From: Phyllobacteriaceae bacterium
GTDB taxonomy: Bacteria > Pseudomonadota > Alphaproteobacteria > Rhizobiales > Rhizobiaceae
Assembly (NCBI GenBank): GCA_024645155.1
Contig: JAHEGF010000033.1
Coordinates: 1 to 13,771 of the forward strand
DNA: 13,771 nt
Reading direction: 5' to 3'
Below the pieces are notes generated by a model, which was not told where the DNA came from, made no database searches, and was given only the letters and a program-made list of their open reading frames with translations. Made by a program: the position numbers and the translations under genes. Below, piece by piece: positions 8,801 through 13,771 of the stretch (its first letter is position 1; each line of letters opens with the position of its first letter).

Positions 8801-8835
8801 AAATCGGTACGATTTCGGACCCCGGGCCCCGATGA
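5833..8835 (+). CDS. cas9: CRISPR-associated endonuclease Cas9, type II-C-like, solitary
   Basis: RNA-guided DNA endonuclease of 1000 aa. ATG 5833 is chosen for its GGAAGGG site and the canonical start just before the RuvC-I motif FDIGTNSIGW; an in-frame GTG at 5773 would add 20 atypical residues. Domains: RuvC-I with D11; Arg-rich bridge helix about 54-82; recognition lobe about 83-440, with KRRGRKSRR (140-148) and the conserved VHVALNQLRRVVNRL (421-435); RuvC-II with E448 in NIAIEMARD; HNH with D537/H538, N552 and N561 in VELDHILPYS...NRVKH, spaced as in SpCas9 H840/N854/N863; RuvC-III with H687/D690 in HRQHAVDA; then a PAM-interacting region with VSHKADHG, KLHNATAYG and a C-terminus VDEIGTISDPGP typical of II-C proteins. 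The active sites are intact and there is no frameshift. cas1, cas2 and a CRISPR array are absent nearby. IscB is excluded by the length and the recognition lobe. Confidence 0.97.
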   Translation: MDRSPLSFSFDIGTNSIGWCVLNLDKTGNPCGVVACGVRVFPGSVRGRVAKPAVLERKAARSASRRRDRFVRRRKATARALVEIGLLPEKASAYEKVVRAGGDRPCGGISPCDPYVLRARALHDRLEPFEIGRALMHLAKRRGRKSRRMGGTCRTTGLPGPDLAKRRVDGLEVRNRAFRNPRWTTEPDLPLVTREATEREFAEIWTAQSKFYPDILTPARCARLFRIVFHERDVKIPPPGNCRIILHECRAPRVSRVFQRFRLLKELNDLRLAERGGKTRILTLRERNILHELMQHETFVSYGEMKRALQLSPDTSFSREVTGSTGIFGSRSDHSRRLDGYGRYGQTALMALIRHLEKDVISETEALQLAGLDKGDNRQHRKAFDLLPPYPEVLVRHLPGQCADDGHSGIGKQLRLANTTVHVALNQLRRVVNRLITRFGNPENIAIEMARDIRSSAPEKAAINLLAGEKNRRAADFSLRFSELRRRIPDLADNRVNRKKVRLWEQLDQGDAHNRRCVYTGKRIGEKALFSTEVELDHILPYSRTLDSSLDNMIVCLAAANRVKHDRAPSLVGEWEDCQKGISSRVLNLPETKRWRFFQGAFDRFEREEGFSPRQLSDTRYLARLAREYLDCLFDRRSTRSPFRGVRVVPSRVTAKLRRCWRMDNLAGPRSGGYGASSKSRNDHRQHAVDAAIIGVVTPHLFRKIAGATAYRHSGRSGLMPQMPWPEFRTEVLRHMSNVIVSHKADHGTLPVQQAGSSSATAGKLHNATAYGPTCETAGSGLPLVTVRKPFLALARHDVCKIRDLELRNRLSAAIAGSNGRDIKNVLADFRATDAVCRNIRRVRLITAMRVAEIRDGQGRVFKCCKGDSNHRADIWELPDGKWVSEVVTMHAAHQPGWRSSIRARHHNARKVMTLHRNDMIAFSNRDDRNETEVARVVKFTRDGRMCFVRHNEAGNLKARDGDTDDPFRYIVMVASTLKLLEARRIRVDEIGTISDPGPR

Positions 8836-8939
8836 CGGCAACCCCGAACAACACAAACCCGAGCGGACGGCCGCATTATCCGAATTGCCGACAAGAAAAT
8901 GCGCCTGACCGCTGGAAAGATGCTGCGCGAATTGTGTAA
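8832..8939 (+). CDS. Possible 35-residue ORF overlapping the cas9 stop
   Basis: The cas9 stop lies in GATGA, so an ATG at 8832 overlaps it in the ATGA arrangement common in coupled genes. The frame stays open for 35 codons to TAA at 8937-8939, ending 9 nt before the CDF start. The predicted peptide is Pro/Asn/Arg-rich at its start, with no membrane segment or recognisable domain. A chance open frame this short is quite likely in GC-rich DNA, and no separate ribosome site beyond coupling is seen. It is listed because it fills nearly all of the cas9-CDF gap. Confidence 0.15.
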   Translation: MTATPNNTNPSGRPHYPNCRQENAPDRWKDAARIV

Positions 8940-8948
8940 ACGGTTGGG

Positions 8949-9854
8949 ATGGTTGATCGCACACGTGTTTCGCAACTAGCCCTTTGGTCGATCTTTATCG
9001 CCTTCGCGGTCATGGGCGTAAAATTCATAGCATGGCAAATCAGTGGTTCGATTGCCCTTTTTTCAGATGCGCTGGAATCGATCGTAAATGTCGTTGCAGC
9101 AGCAATCGCCTGGTGGACCATTCGCATAAGCCTGAAACCTGCCGATACCAGCCATCCATTCGGGCATCACAAGGCCGAATATTTTTCGGCGGTCATCGAG
9201 GGAGTTCTGGTTGTCGTTGCCGCTCTCCTGATTTTTCGTGAAGCCGTACCTGCAATCCTGTCCGATCATCACCTTGAGGCACCCGGTGCCGGGATGGCAG
9301 TCAATGCGGCAGCGGCAGCTGTCAACGGATTTTGGGCATGGCTTCTGATTTCCACCGGGCGCCGCGAAAGGTCTCCGGCCCTGTCTGCGGACGGCCAGCA
9401 TATTCTCGCCGATGTCGTGACATCGGTCGGCGTATTGATAGGGTTGGCACTGGCGATCCTGACCGGTTGGAGCATACTCGATCCTTTGATGGCACTGGTT
9501 GTCGGGGTCAATGTACTGCGCGAGGGCTGGAAAGTGATAGCGTCGTCAATCAGCGGACTCATGGACAGCGCTCTTGACGGCACCGAAATCGACCTGATCA
9601 ACAAAACGATCCTGGAAAACTCACTTGGCGCCCTAGAGGCTCATGACATCAAAACCCGGACTTCTGGCGCTGTTTCGTTCATCGAATTCCACCTGGTCGT
9701 AGATGCTTCGATGAGCGTTGCCGATTCCCACGTGATCTGTGACCGGCTGGAATCGGCTCTTAAAACCGCAGTTCCCGGTGCTGTGGTTACGATCCACGTC
9801 GAACCGGATCACAAGCGGAAGAACAGCGGTGTGGAAATCGTGCCGCAAAAATGA
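8949..9854 (+). CDS. Cation diffusion facilitator family metal exporter
   Basis: Inner-membrane proton-driven exporter of divalent metal ions (Zn, Fe, Mn or similar), 301 aa, the usual CDF size. Hydrophobic helices cover about residues 8-30, 34-58, 78-97, 105-130 and 150-190, followed by a cytoplasmic C-terminal domain like ZT_dimer (about 205-290). Family motifs are visible: SDALESIVN (D40) in TM2, HPFGHHKAEYFSAVIEG between TM2 and TM3, and HILADVVTSVGV with the HxxxD metal-binding pair in TM5. The TM2 motif has Ser at the position of the second Asp of FieF/YiiP (DxxxD), so the metal cannot be assigned from that comparison. ATG 8949 has only a weak GGTTGGG immediately upstream. It is co-oriented with cas9 at a gap of 113 nt and convergent with the next gene. 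Confidence 0.92.
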   Translation: MVDRTRVSQLALWSIFIAFAVMGVKFIAWQISGSIALFSDALESIVNVVAAAIAWWTIRISLKPADTSHPFGHHKAEYFSAVIEGVLVVVAALLIFREAVPAILSDHHLEAPGAGMAVNAAAAAVNGFWAWLLISTGRRERSPALSADGQHILADVVTSVGVLIGLALAILTGWSILDPLMALVVGVNVLREGWKVIASSISGLMDSALDGTEIDLINKTILENSLGALEAHDIKTRTSGAVSFIEFHLVVDASMSVADSHVICDRLESALKTAVPGAVVTIHVEPDHKRKNSGVEIVPQK

Positions 9855-9950
9855 CCGGCGGGCAATCGTAACGAGCGGAGGCGGCCATTCATTAAATCTG
9901 TGCGATAATACTGTCTGCAACCGATCGACAACATGCCCGGTCGCTGAATA

Positions 9951-12479
9951 TCAGCGGGCTTGCAACAGCCGTTCCAGATATTCCTTTTCCAGACGCGGTG
10001 CCAGGTTGTCGCCCAAGCGCTTGCGGATAGCTTCAAGAATGCGCCGTGCGCGCTGAACATCGATTTCGTCGGGCACCTCTACGCCACTTCCGAAATCCGG
10101 GCCATTTGTGGCGCGCGGCCGCCCCAAAGGATCGCGGTTTGCCCGGCGGTTCAATGTGCCGTCATCTTCGCTGCCACCATTTTCGCCCTGCATGGCCTGC
10201 TGCATCTGTTCCATCATGCCTTGGGCACCACGGCGCAAAGCATCAAGGGCCTGTTCCTGTTCGCCTATAGCTTCGCCGCTGTCGGCCCGTCCAAGCGCAT
10301 CGCCTGCACGGCCCATGGATTCACCGGCCTGGCCAAACTCATTGCCGGGGTCGATTCCCATACCCTCAAGGTCCTTCAAGAATTCTCCGAGTTCGCCGCG
10401 CAGTTGTCCCTGCCCCTCCTGAAGTTGGCGCAGTGCTTCGGCAAACTCGTCGGCGCTCATTCCACCCTGGCCCTGCTGGTCTCCGGGGGTCTGGCCTTGC
10501 TGTTGTTCGCGTTGACCGCGGTCGGTTCCGGGCCGGCGTTGCTGGTTGCGGAATGTCTCGTTCATCAGCTCCTGCTGGCGCTGCATCATTTCGCCAAGCT
10601 TGTTCATCTGCTCGCGCATTTGGCCGCGCTGGCCGTCGCTGCGGTCCTGCATGTGCCGCCCAGCCTGCAGGTTGTTCATCATGTTTTCCAGCTGGGAAAG
10701 CAGTTCCTGGGCCTTGTCGCGGGCACCGGATTTTGCCAGTTCCTCAATCTGATCCATCAACCTGTCAAGATCCGACTGACGCAGTTCCTGCCCGTTCGGT
10801 GTCATCGGCTGGGCCAATTCGGGATTTTCCAGTGCGCGTTTTGCCAGTTCGCGCATGAAATCCTGCATGGCTTCGCGCAACTCGGCCATCAACTGTTCGA
10901 TCTCAGCATCGCTGGCTCCATCTTCCAGCGCCTGCTTCAATGCTTCCTGCGCATCGCGCAGGCGTTTTTCGGCGGCTGACAGATCGCCATCCTCAATGCC
11001 ACGTGCGACTTCCCACAAATAGTCAACAACTGCCCGCAACTCGTCGTCGGTTTCAGCAAGCTCCAAACGGGTCCGCGCACTTGTCAGTGCCAGAAAATGG
11101 GCCTTGTTCGGTATCGTGTCTTCCGGCCGGATGGTAATCGCATCCATCAGGGTCATTACCCATGGCTTGCTGTTGGCATCCAGTGCTAGTTCCCGGCGCT
11201 GTTCGATGACGGCTTTTGCAAGGGGATTGGTAAAAATCCGCGCGGGCAGGACCAATGTCTTTTTTTCCGATTTCCCGGACTGACCGGCGTCGTCAATTGC
11301 GTCAAGCTGGATGGATACGGCGCTACCGGCCCATGGGTGTTCCGTCAGGTCACGCAGGGTACGAGATTCGGTAATGCGCGCACCGCGGCGCGGTAAAGAA
11401 AGCGGCATTTCGGGCGGGCCGTAAAGCGGCCGGGTATCCGGAGATACTGATTCTTCCGGCTGGTCGATGGCAGCGTGCGCTTCGGCAATGCCATAGTCAT
11501 CTTCTGCGATATAGGACAGTTGCAAGGCACCGCTTACAGCCCGCTTGGGTTCACCGTTGAAGCGGATTTTGGGGGGCGCATCGAGAACGATGGTGAATTG
11601 CCAGCTGTCGATCGCGCCGGACCGGGACGCGACCGAGATATTGCCGTCGCGGGCAAGCTGGTATTCGAACTGTTTCGCCGTGAGGACCGGCGAACCGCTT
11701 TCAGATCTTTTCTGTTCGGTTGCTGTTTCAATTGCGGTAATGGCGCCATTGGAATCTGTAAAGGAAAGGGTTTCATCACCGGCCCCCCCGGATACCCGAA
11801 CCGTTACCACGCTGCCTGCAGGAACGGTGAACAGTTCGCGGGTCTGGTTGCCCTTCGATGTCAGGAATATTGGAGCACGGGAGGTGTAGACGGGCGGCGT
11901 CGCCCAGGCATCAATGCGCGGCGGAACGCTGCTTGCGACATCGTGGACGTGAAAGGCATCGGTCAGGCGCCCTCCTGTGGGGCTAGCGGAATAGGCAAAG
12001 GCAATGACCGCGAGCAGGACAATCGCGCCGCGAGTTGCAAACGGATCGCGGGCAGGTACGCCGGTACGCGGAAGGTCCGGCTCGAGGTTTTTTAGATCGC
12101 GCGCCATGCGGCGCTTGTGTTCCAGCCAAAGGACTTGCGAAAATTCGCCGGCGCCGGTGGACAAATTGTCGGTCTGGCTTGAAACCGGAGCGTGAACGAG
12201 GCGGTTGTTCTTCTCTAGGCGCCGGTCGACGCTCTTGTCTTCAGGCCAGCGGAAATGGCGCAACCGTGTCAGGGCGCCGATTATTGCTATGGCAAAGACC
12301 GAAACACCAGCGACGCGGATAGTGTCTGGAACAAGTCGGAACAGGCCGAACCACGAGATCGCTGCAAACAGCATAGCAAAAAGAAATGCAGGAAGAACCA
12401 ATGGCCACAGGCGTTCGAAAACCATGGCTAATCGAGTTGCGGCGCGGACAGCCGACAGGCTGAGCGCTAGTGGCAGCAT
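9951..12479 (-). CDS. TIGR02302 (DUF4175-like) membrane protein with Gln/Met-rich coiled-coil C-terminus
   Basis: An 842-residue protein of a family found in alphaproteobacteria, function unknown. Two hydrophobic segments near the N-terminus (about residues 24-47 and 54-73), a short Arg/Lys-rich stretch, and a third at about 155-170 (IVLLAVIAFAYSA) suggest an inner-membrane anchor. A beta-rich, probably periplasmic region follows to about 480. The rest is highly charged and Gln/Glu/Met-rich, predicted helical or coiled coil, with low-complexity QQQGQ and GQGQL stretches at about 620-700. The C-terminus is the conserved DEIDVQRARRILEAIRKRLG...YLERLL. ATG 12479 is preferred, with AGGGA ending 10 nt upstream; a GTG at 12512 would add 11 residues. 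It follows lysA in the same direction, a pairing I recall from other alphaproteobacteria. The envelope role is inference. Confidence 0.88.
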   Translation of the reverse strand: MLPLALSLSAVRAATRLAMVFERLWPLVLPAFLFAMLFAAISWFGLFRLVPDTIRVAGVSVFAIAIIGALTRLRHFRWPEDKSVDRRLEKNNRLVHAPVSSQTDNLSTGAGEFSQVLWLEHKRRMARDLKNLEPDLPRTGVPARDPFATRGAIVLLAVIAFAYSASPTGGRLTDAFHVHDVASSVPPRIDAWATPPVYTSRAPIFLTSKGNQTRELFTVPAGSVVTVRVSGGAGDETLSFTDSNGAITAIETATEQKRSESGSPVLTAKQFEYQLARDGNISVASRSGAIDSWQFTIVLDAPPKIRFNGEPKRAVSGALQLSYIAEDDYGIAEAHAAIDQPEESVSPDTRPLYGPPEMPLSLPRRGARITESRTLRDLTEHPWAGSAVSIQLDAIDDAGQSGKSEKKTLVLPARIFTNPLAKAVIEQRRELALDANSKPWVMTLMDAITIRPEDTIPNKAHFLALTSARTRLELAETDDELRAVVDYLWEVARGIEDGDLSAAEKRLRDAQEALKQALEDGASDAEIEQLMAELREAMQDFMRELAKRALENPELAQPMTPNGQELRQSDLDRLMDQIEELAKSGARDKAQELLSQLENMMNNLQAGRHMQDRSDGQRGQMREQMNKLGEMMQRQQELMNETFRNQQRRPGTDRGQREQQQGQTPGDQQGQGGMSADEFAEALRQLQEGQGQLRGELGEFLKDLEGMGIDPGNEFGQAGESMGRAGDALGRADSGEAIGEQEQALDALRRGAQGMMEQMQQAMQGENGGSEDDGTLNRRANRDPLGRPRATNGPDFGSGVEVPDEIDVQRARRILEAIRKRLGDNLAPRLEKEYLERLLQAR

Positions 12480-12575
12480 ATCGTTTTTTTCCCTGCTGTT
12501 CACCTTGACCACGCAGTTATTCCACCACGAGATTCGTGCTGGCTCTACCCTAGAATACCATCAAAACAGGCAAAG

Positions 12576-12611
12576 ACGAGGCCAACCACAAAAATGTGAC
12601 CATTTCCTCGT
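12576..12611. repeat. Interrupted inverted repeat between lysA and the TIGR02302 gene
   Basis: ACGAGG (12576-12581) pairs with CCTCGT (12606-12611). Inside it CACA (12587-12590) pairs with TGTG (12595-12598) around a four-base loop. It begins 7 nt after the lysA stop on the minus strand. There is no following T-run, so a rho-independent terminator is not well supported. It could be an RNA processing or attenuation hairpin, or chance. The rest of the 139-nt gap holds no other element I can support. Confidence 0.25.
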
Positions 12612-12618
12612 GCGGGCG

Positions 12619-13771
12619 TCACAACCAGTCCGGAACGGAGTCCAGTGCAATCAATGCAGCATAGTCCGTGCGCGGGCGCACGACGTGGAAACGGTCTCCG
12701 TCGACCAGGACTTCAGGGATCAGCAGGCGCGAATTGTAAGTGGAGGACTGGACTGCACCGTATGCTCCGGCCGACCCCACTGCCAGCAGGTCTCCGGGGT
12801 TCATCCGCGGCAGGTCGCGGTCATGCCCGAGGAAGTCACCGGTTTCGCAAACGGGGCCAACAATATCGGCCAAGATGCGCGGATGGTCGTCAGGATGCAC
12901 GGCGACCGGCCTAATCTGGTGATAGGCATCGTAGAGGGTCGGCCTTATCAGGTCATTCATCGCGGCATCAACAATGACGAAGTTTCTTGCATCGCCTTCT
13001 TTCAAGTAAAGTACGCTGGCCACAAGGATCCCTGCATTTCCGACGATCAACCGCCCGGGTTCGAAAATGACCTGAAGCCCGAGCGTTGACACATGCTTTT
13101 TCACGACGTCGGCATAGGCGGATGGAAGCGGTGGCGGATTGTTGTCGTCGCGATAGGGGATGCCAAGCCCGCCGCCAAGATCTATGTGCCTGATGGCGTG
13201 GCCTTCGGCGCGCAGTGTTCCAACCAGTTCGCATAGCAGTTGTATGGCATGGTCAAACGGCTCCAACTCGACGATCTGACTGCCGATATGCATGTCGATA
13301 CCGGTGGCGTTGACACCTGGAAGGCGGGCAATTTCGTCATACGCATGATGGGCACGCTGCCAGGGAATGCCGAACTTGTCCTCCGCCTTGCCCGTGGAAA
13401 TCTTCTTGTGGGTTCGGGCATCGACATTTGGATTAATCCGCAGCGACACGGGAGCAACCACACCTTTCGCGCTGGCCCTTTGCGACAAAAGCTGCAATTC
13501 GGGTTCGGACTCGACATTGAAACAGTGAATGCCCGCCTCCAGCGCAGCATCCATTTCGCCCGCCGTCTTGCCCACGCCTGAAAACACGATTCTGGCGGCG
13601 GGAATACCGGCAGCAAGCGCGCGCCGCATCTCGCCCTCGGAAACAACATCGGCGCCTGCGCCCAGGTTACCCAGTATCTTCAGGACCGCCTGGTTGGAAT
13701 TGGCCTTCATGGCATAGCAGACCAGTGTATCCAGACCGGCAAATGCATCACGGAACACTTGGTAATGGCGG
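12619..13771 (-). CDS. lysA: Diaminopimelate decarboxylase (5' end outside window)
   Basis: PLP-dependent enzyme that decarboxylates meso-diaminopimelate to L-lysine, the last step of lysine synthesis, in the cytoplasm. The alanine-racemase-like barrel shows CYAMKANSNQ with the PLP lysine (codon 13705-13707), HIGSQI, the phosphate-binding GGGLGIPY and EPGRLIVGNAG. The C-terminal domain has GPVCETGDFLG with the active-site Cys (about 12847-12849) and GAYG. The frame is open through the right edge (RHYQVFRDAFAG), so the GTG at 13758 is internal. About 383 of the usual 420 or so residues are present and roughly 35-40 N-terminal residues are missing. It ends YAALIALDSVPDWL, a normal terminus. The family call is secure; ornithine decarboxylases are less alike in these motifs. 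Confidence 0.96.
   Translation of the reverse strand, partial: RHYQVFRDAFAGLDTLVCYAMKANSNQAVLKILGNLGAGADVVSEGEMRRALAAGIPAARIVFSGVGKTAGEMDAALEAGIHCFNVESEPELQLLSQRASAKGVVAPVSLRINPNVDARTHKKISTGKAEDKFGIPWQRAHHAYDEIARLPGVNATGIDMHIGSQIVELEPFDHAIQLLCELVGTLRAEGHAIRHIDLGGGLGIPYRDDNNPPPLPSAYADVVKKHVSTLGLQVIFEPGRLIVGNAGILVASVLYLKEGDARNFVIVDAAMNDLIRPTLYDAYHQIRPVAVHPDDHPRILADIVGPVCETGDFLGHDRDLPRMNPGDLLAVGSAGAYGAVQSSTYNSRLLIPEVLVDGDRFHVVRPRTDYAALIALDSVPDWL

Noticed and set aside
8041..8964. 307-codon minus-strand ORF under the cas9 3' end
   Set aside because: It overlaps the conserved PAM-interacting region of Cas9 entirely, shows no domain, and is most simply an antisense open frame in GC-rich DNA.
9855..9950. 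Bidirectional terminator between the convergent CDF and TIGR02302 genes
   Set aside because: One would be expected here, but I found no convincing stem with a T-run on either strand.
9960..10979. Long plus-strand ORF (339 codons) opposite the TIGR02302 gene
   Set aside because: It is the antisense shadow of the Gln/Glu/Met-rich C-terminus: the codon bias of that region leaves the opposite strand open and yields a Leu/Phe/Ala-rich peptide. The minus-strand protein has recognisable family motifs.
12205..13089. 294-codon plus-strand ORF across lysA and the intergenic gap
   Set aside because: It runs antisense to lysA and the TIGR02302 start, has no recognisable domain, and lysA motifs are clear on the other strand.

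Overview
The window reads as ordinary chromosome of an alphaproteobacterium, probably of the Hyphomicrobiales (Rhizobiales) type. The support is PstC and PstA with the long N-terminal regions seen in that class, a TIGR02302 (DUF4175-like) protein beside lysA, and an alphaproteobacterial type II-C style Cas9. The genus cannot be told from the sequence alone.

Layout, left to right. (1) Positions 1-4326, plus strand: the distal part of a phosphate uptake and phosphate-sensing operon, pstC (5' end outside the window), pstA, pstB and phoB, packed with an overlap or gaps of 9-12 nt. phoU, which usually sits between pstB and phoB, is absent here. (2) 4411-5718, plus: an NAD(P)-binding oxidoreductase of the homoserine-dehydrogenase-like/SAF-domain family, possibly a DXR-II (DRL) enzyme of the MEP isoprenoid pathway. 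(3) 5833-8835, plus: a full-length, compact (1000 aa) Cas9. All RuvC and HNH catalytic residues are present, but there is no cas1, cas2, csn2, cas4 or CRISPR array within about 5 kb on either side. (4) 8949-9854, plus: a cation diffusion facilitator metal exporter. (5) 9951-12479, minus: a large membrane-anchored TIGR02302 protein with a Gln/Met-rich coiled-coil C-terminus, convergent with the CDF gene. (6) 12619-13771, minus: lysA (diaminopimelate decarboxylase), running off the right edge.

The phosphate genes form one functional unit: transporter permeases, ATPase and the response regulator. lysA and the TIGR02302 gene are probably co-oriented housekeeping or envelope genes, since lysine/DAP supply feeds peptidoglycan. 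The outlier is the solitary Cas9, inserted between metabolic and transport genes. It either works with a CRISPR array and tracrRNA elsewhere in the genome or has a role independent of adaptation. This is the most promising lead. No rRNA, tRNA, CRISPR array, transposase or IS element was seen, and no gap between genes exceeds about 115 bases.
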